A DNA stretch of 64,000 nt from Prostheceraeus crozeri (lineage: Eukaryota; Platyhelminthes; Polycladida; Euryleptidae), in assembly GCA_907163375.1 (NCBI GenBank), contig CAJQUW010007737.1, forward strand, positions 558,001 through 622,000, written 5' to 3'. Below the pieces are notes generated by a model, which worked only from the letters and a program-made list of their open reading frames with translations, did not search any database and was not told the origin of the DNA. Position 1 is the stretch's first letter. The number at the start of each line of letters is the position of its first letter. This document shows, in pieces, positions 50,426-62,760 of the stretch. A program made the translations under genes and the position numbers.

Positions 50426-50892
50426 GCGAGAATGTGCCAGTTGAAAGTTTCTATTTCAATAATTCACGCACAATATGTGTGGTACATAAAGATGTGCCGT
50501 TTCATGCAGTGTGTAGGATATTGTAGTTATGAACGGGACTCATTATTGCAATTATGAAGGTTTTATCGTGGTCTTAGCAGGTTTCCACGTAAGCTTAGAC
50601 ATTTCACAGCAAGTCTGCAGGAAGCTATAATTCTAAATATTTGCTACATAAGCTGCTGATCTATGTATGCGATTTGGAGGGCTGCAGTCATCGGAAATTT
50701 GCACTCAACAGGACACGAAGTTTTCTGCTGATCCACGAACGCGACTCCCAGAAGGGCACGACTGCCCTGCGACATTTTTCATATCATGGCATTTTGCCTC
50801 TACAGATTTGGAAGAGGCTGGGTATTCTAAGAACCCAGGAGGGCAAGAAATGTAGAAATCCGAAACCGTGAATTGTAGCATTTGTCTTTCAG

Positions 50893-51163
50893 AGTAGAAT
50901 TGCCGGAGAATCAAACTCAACGGGAGACGTGGCTAATGAATGCACAAGAACGTTTGTCCGCCGTGGAACCGCTGAAGCAGGAAGGGAATGACTTGTATCG
51001 TCAAGGTCAGCATGCAGATGCCTCCGCTAAGTATCTTCAAGCGTATACTCACCTGGACCAGCTGATGCTGATGGAGAAGCCAGGAGACGAAGAGTGGAAG
51101 GAATTAAATCAACGGAAGTTGCCCCTTCTTCTCAATCTTGCTCAATGCAAGCTCTGTATGGAG
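50893..51163 (+). CDS. AIP: AIP orthologue, exon 4 (TPR start)
   Basis: 271 bp, acceptor TTGTCTTTCAG and donor TGGAG|GTGAGTG. The first base completes an Arg codon from exon 3, then 90 codons follow. The sequence 'AVEPLKQEGNDLYRQGQHADASAKYLQAY' is the first TPR motif of AIP, and 'LPLLLNLAQCKLCME' starts the second. The remaining TPR repeats and the C-terminal helix that bind HSP90 and client proteins were not found downstream in this window. Confidence 0.92.
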
Positions 51164-51606
51164 GTGAGTGCCGGTCTTTACTTTTCATGTTCTGATTCAA
51201 GGCATTTTATAACGTGCGCTTCAATATATCACAGATTACAGCCCTTTACCGTGTGCTAACTGTACATCAGTGCAGTACATCAAATAGTAGATGTAAGCAT
51301 TCGTCATGAACTGATGACGCACAGAAGTCTTCACATACTTGAACTATTTCAGCACAGACTTCCTTCAGGAGACGCTGAGTTTCGTCCTATATGGACTCTA
51401 CAACACGGCGACGAAAGGCCTGAATACATGTAAAGGCATGGCCGAAAGCAATGATCAGAGACCAAATAGTTGTCCAGTGAATTTCTTATCCAAAATTGAT
51501 GTTTTGCGATGTTTTGATCCTCTCCTAGTTGTACTGATGAGTCTGTGAAGGGCGAGACCATGGAAGCGTGAGCTCATCAAGTCTGTGTGCACATTTTCCA
51601 TGCTAT

Positions 51607-53425
51607 ATGCCCAGCAGAGTTGGAAGTGGGTCAACGAAACTTGATCCATGACCCACCTGACCCACGGCACATGTGACCCACCGACTTTTCACAAAAACAT
51701 GACAAACGAGCCACGACCCACCTGACCCACAGGGTACCCTGACCCATGACCCACCTGACCCACCACATCTTTGACCCACTTGACCCACCTGCTGCAAGGA
51801 TGAACGATGTAAGTGCAATTTCATTGTCTGGCATCATCTTTAGTTTCATTTTCATTCAAGATTCTAGGTCTACATGTATCTAGGTAGGGCCTCGTATCAA
51901 AATTGTTGTCAAGATTTGTTATGAAGATTCAAGTGTATCAGATCACTTGTCACATGATAGATAGACATGTAGCCTCATCAAAATTATCTTATAATCAAAG
52001 TTCATTCTAAAATAATTTAAACGATTCTGTTTCTTGTTATAGTTCTTGACTATCCTTTTTAGTGCTACCTATTTAACTCGTAGAGAGATGATTAGTTAAG
52101 TTGAGGGTCCTACAGACTAAATTTCAAATTTTACATTTCTTAATCAAATGAAGTTAAAAATAAGATTGCAGTTGGTCTAAATCATTTATTCATACATTTA
52201 TTATGTGAAATTACATTTATACGTGTGAAAATTATCCCAGAAAAATCGTCAAATTATTATTTTTTTTTGCTTTTGATAGCAATCGATTCAAATTTCATTA
52301 ACTTCCGCTAATATTAGATTTAAGTAGAAAGTTGTATATTTGATGTAAGAATGACATTCATTGAAAAGCAAATGGAGTAAACATGCTAAACGCATGTATA
52401 TAAAATTGCACGAGGACAAGAATATAATTCAAGAATTAGCTTACAATGTACATATAGATGAACTGATATATTTGAGTGGCGCTACATGTACGAGTACTTT
52501 GTAACAACTATCACTGGTAACATCATGTAAATATTCCTACTTTTATTGATACCAAATCAAATATCAAAGCGAAACTTGTTATTGATACGATATGTCAAAA
52601 AATATCTCATCACAAGGCTCTGCCGTAATAAGTCTGTGTGAAAGGTATAAGTCTATATCAATGACCGTCGTCAGATTATCATGCATCGAATAAGCAATGA
52701 GATGCATGGAACATGTATGATGCGAAAGTAGACTGAACAGCTAGATAATTTAGATATGAAGCATGTATATTATCAAGATATTTTGATCAATTACATATTT
52801 TGAAAATATTTAGGCTCTGATCAATCTTTACCAGAGATTTACATTCTAATCTCCACCAGGATATATTTTCTACGAAAGACCTACAAAATCAAACGAAACA
52901 AACAAAAGAAAGTCAGCTGTCATTGCAAGAAAATTTTCAAGATGAATAAGACAGACCTCTGAATACATGACTTCTTCAGTAGCTGTATCTCTGAAATCAA
53001 GGTCACACATCATTGGTATCGTCAGACATAGCGACAGAGAATCGAGCATGCACAATTGTGCTCAAACAACTTCTCTTCATCAACCAACATCTCTCAGTAG
53101 ACAACAGCAATTGTTTTCGAGCCTTTAATTTGTGTGAATTCCGCCCCCTTTCGAAACTGTATTAGGCTTGTAAAAGTCAATGGTGTTGCATATTTTGACT
53201 GTGTGCATCCATCGACCCTTTCAGTGACACTGACTCAATCATTTTTCATGAATGATAAGAATACGAATAAATAAAGTTAACTGTATTTGAAATTGTCAAA
53301 TCTATCATGGGTCAAACTGGTTGGAAGTGGGTCAACGAAGTCTGACCCACGATCCACCAGACCCACGCGATTTTGTGACCCACCTGACCCATGACCCACG
53401 ACCCACTTCCAATTCTGATGCCCAG
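51607..53425. mobile_element. Non-autonomous hAT-like element, TSD ATGCCCAG
   Basis: ATGCCCAG at 51607-51614 and 53418-53425 flanks 51615-53417. The ends are CAGAGTTGGAAGTGGGTC and the mirror GACCCACTTCCAATTCTG. Both subtermini are clusters of GACCCAC/GACCCAT units (51630-51800 and 53330-53410). The interior is AT-rich and has no transposase. Frames on the minus strand here are translations of the GACCCAC array. Confidence 0.85.
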
Positions 53426-54011
53426 GCGGTTAGGCTCTCTGTAATCTCTGAATTAACAAAATGTTGATGCTTACTTGAACTTTCATCTTTTCGTATTATT
53501 ACTGTGGCGAAGGCGGTCTGTGTGCCACTGTGTGTCCGTTTATGAGGCTGGCGCTGTAAAATGCTCCTTATAAACTAGAAATCTTGTCATTCACCCGGTG
53601 GTTGTTCTTGGTCGGTCTCACGAATGTGGTAGTCACATTTAGAACATGAATATACGTAAAATCTACATGCATTCGTAAAAATCATGCTTCTTATTCCGAC
53701 AGCATAATGTAATGCACTCGGGCTTTTCGTCGTGTATCGAAGTAAGAAAAGAAGTGTCTGATTGAGCGTTTTTTCCCAGACATATACATATCCTGTGATT
53801 TATGAGATTATGCAGATACATCTGGTGCATTTGATAATTTGGTTCATTCAATAATTGATAATTTGCTCCTTAAGCTCTTTCTGTATTGAAATTATTTGAA
53901 GATGGGTTCCCATTTTTCAACTGAGGATGTGACTCAACATTGATTGAATTATTCTATTTACATGGAGATATCTGCATTAAACTATGAGTTACTTATGAAG
54001 TACATAATTAG

Positions 54012-54112
54012 ATAACTATATTATAGTTATATAGCTACGACATTCCAAAATATAGCACGAGGCGAAGCCGAGTACTGAGTACGGATGGAGTAGCTGTACG
54101 AGTATAACTATC
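54012..54112. repeat. Palindromic MITE-like unit
   Basis: ATAACTATATTATAGTTATATAG and the downstream AGTATAACTAT surround ATAGCACGAGGCGAAGCCGAG. It is the same family as 37281-37390. Confidence 0.55.
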
Positions 54113-55893
54113 TATAGGTTTTCCGACATGAATGTAGAAATATGCAGATCAAATGTAGACATATGCAAATTAGATATCACCCTTTGCAAATGAAATATTA
54201 TTTTCAGATCAAATGTAGACATATGCAGATCAAATGTAGACATATGCAGATCAAATGTAGCTGCTCATCAATAAATTGTACAGATTAATCATCAATCACT
54301 ATAGAGACGATCATTTAGGATGATGATCAAAGATTCGAGTGTCAGTCAAGGTACCTTTCATAATTATTTACCCCTCATAACATCTAGCTTCTCTAATGCA
54401 GCTCATGTGTCGTGCTAACCAAGTCGAGAATTGAAAAGATGAAACAAATTGATGAATTTGATGCAAACAATGTTTATGCTAAAACATGTATTAACTCCTC
54501 TGTTGCCATTTGTGGGTAATGGATCATGACATTTGGGGTTGTGGAAGTAGGAGTCCAAGCCAGGGAAAATCAAGTCTTCGATGTCATTCAGTGTACGGTA
54601 GTGGAGATTATCGAAAACATAATGAGCTCACATTGGAACAAATAAAATCTGACCTTTGATTGCGTAAACCTCATCAATCTCACATCTCCATTCTTTGATT
54701 ATGCAGTTTTCTTGTGACAGTTGTGGCTATTTGGGCCGTGTGATAACTCGCCGGATTTCATTTTCACGCTTTTGAGTGATGTGATGATCTGTAATGTGGC
54801 TGAAATCGTCTTGAAAGCGACGAAGCAACGAAGGCAATGAGAGAAAGCGCTCGAGACTAGTTGCTCAAAATTGAAGCGACCCTCTCGCTGTATTTTGAGG
54901 AGATCTTGAAGGAGACTCAATGCTAACCCTAGAATGAGCTGGAGTATCATCAAAAATAAAATGAGCTTCAATACCTGGGAGAAAGTTAGGTACAGGTGGT
55001 ACACCAACACAGTTTGTGGCGACACCGCAGTGATGTTTGGCCCCTGCTTTCAGCCACCAAACGAGCAGTGTATACGTGCTCTCCCCAACGTACTGCTTGT
55101 TTATATGCAAATCAAAGCCAGCTTCAATATACAATTCTTGAAAAAGCAAATTCTTGAAGTAAACACTCAGCAAAATCGTGACATTCATCTGGACGTGTGT
55201 GGAATTTCTTTCAGTGGGGCATCTTCAAGCTTCTTCATTGAAGTCATCTCTCCATCAAGAAAACTGCATAACTAGAAAATGGAGATGTAAGATTGATGAG
55301 GTTTACGCAATCAAAGGTCAGATTTTATTTGTTCCAATGTGAGCTCATTATGTTTTCGATAATCTCCACTACCGTACACTGAATGACATCGAAGACTTGA
55401 TTTTCCCTGGCTTGGACTCCTACTTCCACAACCCCAAATGTCATGATCCATTACCCACAAATGGCAACAGAGGAGTTAATACATGTTTTAGCCTAAACAT
55501 TGTTTGCATCAAATTCATCAATTTGTTTCATCTTTTCAATTCTCGACTTGGTTAGCACAACACATGAGCTGCATTAGAGAAGCTAGATGTTATGAGGGGT
55601 AAATAATTATGAAAGGTACCTTGACTGACACTCGAATCTTTGATCATCATCCAAAGTGATAGTCTCTACAGTGATTGATGATTAATCTGAACAATTTATT
55701 GATGAGCAGCTACATTTGATATGCATATTTCTACATTTGATCACATCCATTTCTATGCTTCCACATTTCATACTGCATATGTCTACATTTGATCTGAAAA
55801 TAATATTTCATTTGCAAAGGGTGATATCTAATTTGCATATTCTACATTTGATCTGCATATTTCTACATTAATGTCGGAAAACCCATATAGATA
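54112..55893. mobile_element. DNA transposon with ~550-bp inverted termini
   Basis: The left arm (54112 to about 54690) and the right arm (about 55290 to 55893) are inverted copies, sharing AGGTACCTTTCATAATTATT, GGGTAATGGATCATGACA and the end GGTTTTCCGACAT. Subterminal AGATCAAATGTAGACATATGC units are tandem. The ~600-bp interior keeps a minus-strand fragment 'AHFIFDDTPAHS', like the DNAPAHS motif of DDE transposases, with no intact gene. Confidence 0.8.
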
Positions 55894-56038
55894 TCGATAT
55901 CTATCTTTGTCTGCCGATCTCATATGAACAACCAGATATCATTGTGGCCCCTCTATTATGTCTATGTTAATTTCCGTAGCGCAGAGATGGATCTAAAGAT
56001 AGACAAGTTAAAGACAGACATAGACTTCTAGATAATGG

Positions 56039-56164
56039 TTAGAGGATAATTTGGTAAAACTATCATAGATAGAAAGGTATCATTAACAAAGATATGCCCG
56101 AGGGCATATCTATGTTAATGATACCGAGATATCAATGATAGATTTGCCAAATTATCCTCTAAGC
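56039..56164. repeat. Hairpin of ~60-bp arms
   Basis: TAGAGGATAATTTGG...ATATGCCCGAGGGCATAT...CCAAATTATCCTCTA folds symmetrically around CCCGAGGG. It abuts the left end of the recombinase element that follows. Confidence 0.75.
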
Positions 56165-56313
56165 AATTTAGAGAATGTCTGTCTTATTTCTATGCATTTG
56201 TAAGAATTACCTAGGGATTTCTTACAATCTAATAACACCCTAGAAATTTTGTTTATGGTATTCAAACTTCGTTTGCAATGATTCCATTTTAGATCAATCA
56301 TTCATATTGAAAC

Positions 56314-57802
56314 ATGTCTCTATCTAACGAATTGTTTGATGATGAAGATTTTAACACACTTGACGAATTTTTGGCGAATTACGATTTTTCAACGAATACA
56401 ACTTCAACAACTCTAAATCTGAACACCATAGTCCAACAGCAGCAATCATCCTCAATATTTACACCGCTCAACTTAGAAAATGAACAATCAAGGACATCAC
56501 GAAATGAGTTACCATCCTCCATCTCTGATAGTTATTTAAGAATAGAAAAACAAACTCCACAAAAAACATTAAGCAATGCTAAATGGGCATGTGGAACCTT
56601 CAACCAGTGGGTCCGAGAACGAAACGAACACATTTTGGCAAGTAATTCAGAACCTTGATGTTTCTATCTGAGAATGGACATTCGTCTCTCAAAGATATAA
56701 CAAAAGCCAATCTTAATTCGGCATTGAAGTTTTTTGTGTTTGAAGTGCGAAAAAGAAATGGTTTGAAGTATCCGAGCGAGTCTTTAAGACAACTTATTAA
56801 CGGTATAAATTATTGGCTTCGCAAAAAAGAAAAGAAAAACTGGAATATATTTACGGACTCCGACTTTGAAGATGCTCGAAACGCGCTAGACGGCGCCATG
56901 AAGGAGACCGCTAAGGAAGGAAACGATGAACAGCCGAAAAGAGCGGTATCTATAACAGAAGAACAGGAGGAAGATCTATGGAACAGATTTTATCTTGGGG
57001 ACGATAATCCGAAGAAGCTGAATCGCACTTCGCTTTATTTGCTTTCAAAGCATTGTGCATTAAGAGGAGGAGCTGAATTACGACAATTATCATATGGAGA
57101 AAATGGCAATCTATATCTTGTTCAGTACAAAACAAACATTGAAATCTTGGAGTATTATAAAAACACATCAAAACCAACAATCATGGCCTAAAGCATCATC
57201 ACATCGAACCAAAATCTGTGAGAATCTGGCCGTCAGAAAATGCCAATCGTTGTGTGATAAGACTTTATAAGAAGATGATAAATCTCAGACCAGCTATATG
57301 CAATACACAAGCCTTATTTCTGCAACCACATCCGCACCACACAGCTACCAAATGGTATAATCCCATACCCATGGGTCACAATACATTGTCTTTGACTATT
57401 CGATCACTCATGGAAGCGGCTGGATTTGACGGAAATTACACCAACCAAAGTGGAAGACGAACAGCAGTTACAAGAATTATTGAGAAAACAGGAGACAAGA
57501 AACTAGCTAAGAAAATATCCGGCCATCGTAGTGAATGTATTGATGTATACGATGAGGTATCGGACAAAAGAATGCGATTAGCTTCGAATGTGTTATCTAA
57601 TCAAGTGAATAACTCAAACATAGAATGCAGCAACACAATAACAACAATTACGGATACTGTAACAACGAATACTATTGAACAATCTGTCGGTGGACCCACC
57701 ACTTTGAATGATCTAAAAGATTTCTGCAAAGAATTGAAAATTGCTCCAAAAAGAATAAGTGTACATAACTATGATGGCTCATCTCTTGAGATGAACTTTT
57801 GA
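56314..57802 (+). pseudogene. Crypton/DUF3504-type tyrosine recombinase, near-intact
   Basis: Three consecutive frames (56314-56658, 56655-57191, 57218-57802) read one protein of about 490 residues with two frame breaks. The N-terminus is Ser/Thr/Gln-rich and includes 'WACGTFNQWVRERN'. The middle has a SAM-like core ('LRQLINGINYWLRKKEKK'). The catalytic region shows 'KHCALRGGAELRQL' (Arg), 'TNQSGRRTAVTRI', and 'KISGHRSECIDVYDEVSD' (His, Arg, Tyr). The high similarity to domesticated DUF3504 proteins and few disruptions suggest recent activity. The 57191 break could alternatively be an intron, but no good splice pair is evident. Confidence 0.78.
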
Positions 57803-57981
57803 TTTATGATATTATTAAAGATGATTTGTTTTCTGCATGGACTTCTAAATAAAAGGCTGAAAATAAACAGGTAGACTAAGTTGAATTAAATCATACGATC
57901 ACAGTCAAATTATTTAGAAGTCCATCGTTTATGTTATTTCATCTTATTAAGATGAATTGTTTATCTTATAATTGTAGCCTA

Positions 57982-58246
57982 CTCCTGGATATCGTTGCAC
58001 TGCATATGTTAAAAATCTAGGAATCGATGAGTAACGATGTAAATTCATGTAAAAATAGCGATGATATTATTATAGTATTATAATTATATAGATTATTAAA
58101 TATAGATCATATAAAATTATATACTATTATAACATTATAGATATAATATTATTATCGCTATTTTTACATGCATTTAATAGGCCTATATCGTTACTCATTG
58201 ATTCCTAGATTTCTTAATATGTGCAGTGCAATGATATCTAGGAGTA
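57982..58246. repeat. Large palindrome, ~110-bp arms
   Basis: CTCCTGGATATCGTTGCACTG...GATGAGTAACGAT is mirrored by ATCGTTACTCATTGATTCC...CAATGATATCTAGGAG, around an AT-only centre. Confidence 0.8.
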
Positions 58247-58373
58247 CAATTACTGCTATTTTGCGTGCATATTCATGTCTTTGGTAAATATATTTCTTAA
58301 AGTAAAGGTATTCTTACAAAAAAAGAAAATATATTTAATAGGATATTTACATGGGAAATAAGACAGACATTCT

Positions 58374-58397
58374 CTAAATTTCTCTGGACAGATAGGT
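58374..58397. repeat. Inverted word shared with 63965-63988
   Basis: CTAAATTTCTCTGGACAGAT at 58374 is mirrored exactly near the window end. The two copies may be termini of a 5.6-kb composite containing the RTE LINE. Confidence 0.5.
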
Positions 58398-59319
58398 CGA
58401 AATTGACTTCCTACATGATCAGGCCAGCAATCCTAAATTAGACTATCTTACAAATAGACTGTCAGTAAGCATTATCAAATGTTTGTCACAATGCGTGTCA
58501 AGCACAGAATGCATGCTTATTTATGAACTTTAGGGGTTAAGACGCATGGGCTTTCATGCTCATGCGCCAAACTCATGTGCTACACCTCCGCGTTTTTTTT
58601 TTGCTTATTTTGAGATTTTTCTCACAACTTTCTCTGAACTGAGACACCTGAGATTTATAGACAAATTTCTTGCACATGCTGCTGACAAATTTCATTGAAA
58701 TTTCGTAAATTTGATTGATGTCCGTGTGTACAGCGAGATTTTACGAAGAGGTAATCGCAAAAAATCATCAAGAGTCATCAAATATTCATCAAAATTCTGA
58801 CCACTGCCCTTTCGTTTTTTAAAGCAAGAGACTATTTTCTTAGGCAGCTATTCAGTTTGATCTCATGGAATACCCTCCAGCAAAGAATTATAGTTGAATC
58901 TCAGTGTCAGTATTGAAAATAGTACAACTCACATCATGTGAATTTTTAGGATTCATATTGAAATTAGTCTTTGCATGCAAACATTCTGATCAATTGTGTT
59001 TGACTGCATGATATTTTATCATCAACATCTCTCAAACTGAATCCAGAAAACTTCAATAGAGAAATTGTTTTTAATTTCTTAACACTCTCCTTAAGTTGAC
59101 GTATGGACATGAAATAGTTTCCTCCACTCATTTGACGTATATCCAATTAAAGCACTTCTCAAGATAATCCGACTGTGCTTTTCCGAGTATTGGTCATTAG
59201 TATCAAAAGAATCTCCATCACAGCTCGGATCGCTCCACATCCGTTCAGACCTTCTCAGAAGTGGCTGCCGAGGTTGGGAATGCTTATTGTGTCCATCTTT
59301 GTTAACAAAAAAAGGAATC

Positions 59320-59475
59320 AGGGATCAGGATATAAAAGTGAACTATACGGAGATCTTTATTTGCATTTGCTTTCATTAAAACATGTTTTAATGAAAGTAA
59401 ATACAAAGAAGTATCTCCGTATACTTCTTATATGGATACTTCTCCGTATCCATTTTATGTTCTGATCCCTTTTCA
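59320..59475. repeat. Palindrome centred on AAAACATGTTTT
   Basis: GGGATCAGGATATAAAA and TATACGGAGAT on the left mirror ATCTCCGTATA and TTTTATGTTCTGATCCC on the right. Confidence 0.7.
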
Positions 59476-59779
59476 GACATTCATAGTGTAAGAATCGGCG
59501 GCTTCTCTTTTGCTCTCGAAACTGTCCCATACCATGGTCAATGCAATGTTTGGATCCACTGTTAATCTTCCGTACGTTGACTTCGGTTTCAACAGCACCT
59601 TCAGACAAGGCAGTTTCAACAACCTTGTCAGTCTTTTCCAATTACAAAATAATTGAATCCGATTTCGAATTTCTATCACTGACTGATCATCCAGGGACTA
59701 TACAAAAGTCATCAGATTGATAACTTTGGAAAACTTTGGATAGATCATAGGTGCTTGTTGTAATGGATTTCTCTCTGTA

Positions 59780-62760
59780 CTTACTTATACTTATTCCATT
59801 TAACGTCGATTGCTCCATCCATGTTGGGTACGACGATTCGCTTGTATGGCGGCTCTCCATTTCGCTCGGTCGTTTGCATCTTCGACACGGAGCCCGAGTG
59901 CTCGAAGGTCTTCGTTGATGTTATCGCTCCATGTCTTCTTTGGACGTCCAACTGGTCGGCGCCCATCCACGATCAATTTCCGCACGCGCTTCACCCATTG
60001 ACATTCGTCCTTTCTTTCTATGTGGCCACACCATCTTAAACGACGTCTTCTTATGGAGTCGCCGATAGGCTCCAGGCACACTCTAGCTCTCAGCTCCTCG
60101 TTTGAAATGCGGTCGCGAGAGGAGACCACCCGCATTTCATTCACTTCAAGACGCCTCAAACACTCAGCTGACAAGGCCCAAGTCTCGCTACCATACAGCA
60201 TGCTGGTGCGCACACAAGACTTATAGATGACTGCCTTCATTGAGAGTGCAGTTGCTCTAGATGTTAAAAAGGGAGCCATCTCACGAAACCTGCACCAACC
60301 GCTTCGGATCCTCGCTCTGACTGCTGCACTTGCACCTCCGCCAGCATCAATGACATCACCGAGGTAACGGAAGAGCCCAAAATTGACATATTGTGCACTT
60401 GATGGAATTTGAACCGACACCTTTGCGGCACACTGCACATGGATCATGGCCAGAGGGTTCTGTCTTCCCCTTGCCAGGGTGTGAAAGCATGACCTTTGTC
60501 TTACTGGAGTTGACGATCAAACCTTTACTGTGAAGAACGCCCGTCCAAGATGCCATTTTGCCCGCAAGCTCTTCCTCACTCTCAGCCACCAGGAGTAGAT
60601 CATCATCAAAAAGAGCCTCCCAAGGTAGGCCATTTCTCACGCTCTTTGTAACGGCTTCCAGAACACATGCGAATAGAAGAGGCTCAGGACCGACCCTTGG
60701 TGAACGCCTGCACTTACATCGAACATTCTACTGTCAACAGAATTCCATCTCACTACCGACTTTGCGCCGTCAAATAGAGTCATGATCGCTCTCACTAACC
60801 ATTCGCAGACCCCGAGATTGCGTAAAGCCCAACTCACAACAGGGCGAGGGACACGATCGAATGCCTTCTCTAGGTCGACAAAAGCCAGATACAGGCTTCT
60901 CTTCTTTTCGAGGTACCTTTCATGGAGTTGACGGACCAAAAATATTGCGTCAGTGGTTCCTCTACCTGGCATGAACCCAAATTGCATTTGATCGATGGTG
61001 ACCGTTTTCACGAATTTTCTGCTCCAACGTGCGCTCGAATATCTTCAATACCTGGTCCATGAGTTTGATGGCCCTATAGGAATTGAAAGATTGAGGATCG
61101 CCTTTGCCTTTGAATAGTGGAATGATGACGCTTCTTTGCCAATCAGATGGAATGCATTCTTTTGCAAGGATAACATTAAACAGGTTTGTTAACCAGTCCA
61201 CTGCGATAGCACCCGAAGCTTCGATCATTTCGATAACGACACCGGAAGGACCTGGAGCTCTTCTTCTGCGGCTTTTCCGCATGGCACTTGTTACATCTGC
61301 TTCAGACAACTCAATACCTGGACCCTCAGTCAGCATAGCATCCTGAAGGTACTCGAACTGATTCTGAGTATTCAGTAAGGAGCTCATAAAGCTTCTTTTC
61401 ACGCAACGTCACCTCATCTGTCAGCAAGTTTCCCTCGTCATCTTTCATGTAGGCAGGAGGAGTGGGGTCCTCCCTCTCGTTCTTCATTTGCCTTGCGACC
61501 TTGAATATGGCCTGACCAGAGTAGCGGTGTTCCAGATCTTGCGTCAACTCACACATTTTTATCTGTTGAGCGCTCCAAACCGTTTGCCGTGACTTTCGAC
61601 TAGCCTCGCGATAACGTTCGCGATCTGACTCCTGACCTGACCTTCGCCACACGGAATACCAATGCCTCTTTTCCGCAACTGCTCTTTCCACTTCGTCGTT
61701 CCACCACCAGGTTTCCCTAGTGCGCGCGGGAGCCTTTGTTTTGCTGCATGTTAATTCAGTTGCCTCTAGCCAAATGGTCTTCATTGCACTCCACTTATCC
61801 TCCACATTTGTCGCAATCTCCACTTCACTAGCTCTTCTCTTCACCTCGGCTTCAAACCTTTCACGGACGGCCTGATCACGAAGTTTCCATAACTTCAGTC
61901 TGGGGACAAACTTCTTCCTTAAGGTTTTGATCTTCTTGATGGAGTAATCGGCCACTACAAGGCTGTGTTGTTGGATGCATTCTTCATTTGGTATTGCCTT
62001 CACATTTAGAACTTCCTTCAAATCTCTCTTTCGGACAAGGATGAAGTCTATCTGGCTCTTGTTTCCACCGCTATTATACGTAATAAGGTGGTTCTCCGGT
62101 TTCACGAAGAAAGTGTTGCATATAGCCAGATCAAACATGTTACCTAATTCGAGAATGCTCTCTCCGTCGTTATTTCGAACTCCGTATCCTCTACCTCCAT
62201 GCACCCCTTCATAGCCATCGCTTTGACGACCCACGTGACCATTTAAGTCACCACAAAGGATAATGGATTCGGCTGTGTTGACATTTCGCATTGAATCGTG
62301 CACTGATTTCCAGAAATCTTCCTTTTCGTCAGCTTTTCTTCCTGTTTGAGGGGCTTAACCGCTAACAATAGTGAAGGGACGGCGGTTAATTAGCAGCTTC
62401 AACACCATTAACCTGCTGCTGATGCGATGCACGCATGCTACAGTTTCGATTAATTTTTCAGCTATCAACACGCCCACTCCAGCAGTCCCATCTTCGCCAC
62501 CGCTCCAAAAGAACTTGAACCTTGAACCACTCGGACCAAGCCATTTTGCACTCTTCCCTCTCCACCTCGTTTCTTGAACGCAGCAAATATTCACGCGTCT
62601 CCGTCTTAACACCTCAATCAACTCGCCAGCTCTTCCGGACATGGAACCAATGTTCCATGTTCCCACTCTGAGTTTGTCAACCATCTCACCTCTGCGTAAC
62701 GCATCAGGCAGCGTGCCATCATTAACCGCTACGCATGAGGTCCCGTCTCCCACCATTCTT
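59780..62760 (-). mobile_element. RTE-type LINE with APE endonuclease, frameshifted
   Basis: Minus-strand frames in order: 62756-62355 endonuclease start ('VGTWNIGSMSGRAGEL', 'CCVQETRW'), 62303-61326 endonuclease end and linker ('LCGDLNGHVG', 'SQIDFILVRK'), 61402-60962, 61011-60637 ('FMPGRGTTDAIF', 'FVDLEKAFDRVPR', 'GVHQGSVLS'), 60640-60356 ('FDDDLLLVAESEEEL') and 60447-59800 (C-terminus 'RRLRWCGHIERKD'). At least four frameshifts. The combination and the common mis-annotation as 'craniofacial development protein 2-like' fit the RTE/BovB group. The 3' end carries ACTTACTTATACTTATT. The 5' part may extend to about 63230. Confidence 0.85.

Larger units (their letters stand above)
45907..50892 (+). 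other. AIP intron 3
   Basis: 5.0 kb. Contains the fold-back at 46467-46673 and the LINE at about 47765-50425. The stretch 46680-47760 has short frames only. Confidence 0.65.
56167..58378 (+). mobile_element. Tyrosine-recombinase element with inverted termini
   Basis: AGAGAATGTCTGTCTTATTT at 56170-56189 is mirrored at 58356-58375. The interior encodes a Crypton/DUF3504-type recombinase (see 56314-57802) and a ~265-bp palindromic block at its 3' side (57982-58246). Classical Cryptons lack terminal inverted repeats, so this may be a Crypton carried in another transposon or a distinct lineage. Confidence 0.7.

Noticed and set aside
51603-51855. Trp/Gly-rich minus frames ('RWVMGQGTLWVRWVVARL')
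   Set aside because: Products of the GACCCAC repeats at the hAT-like terminus.
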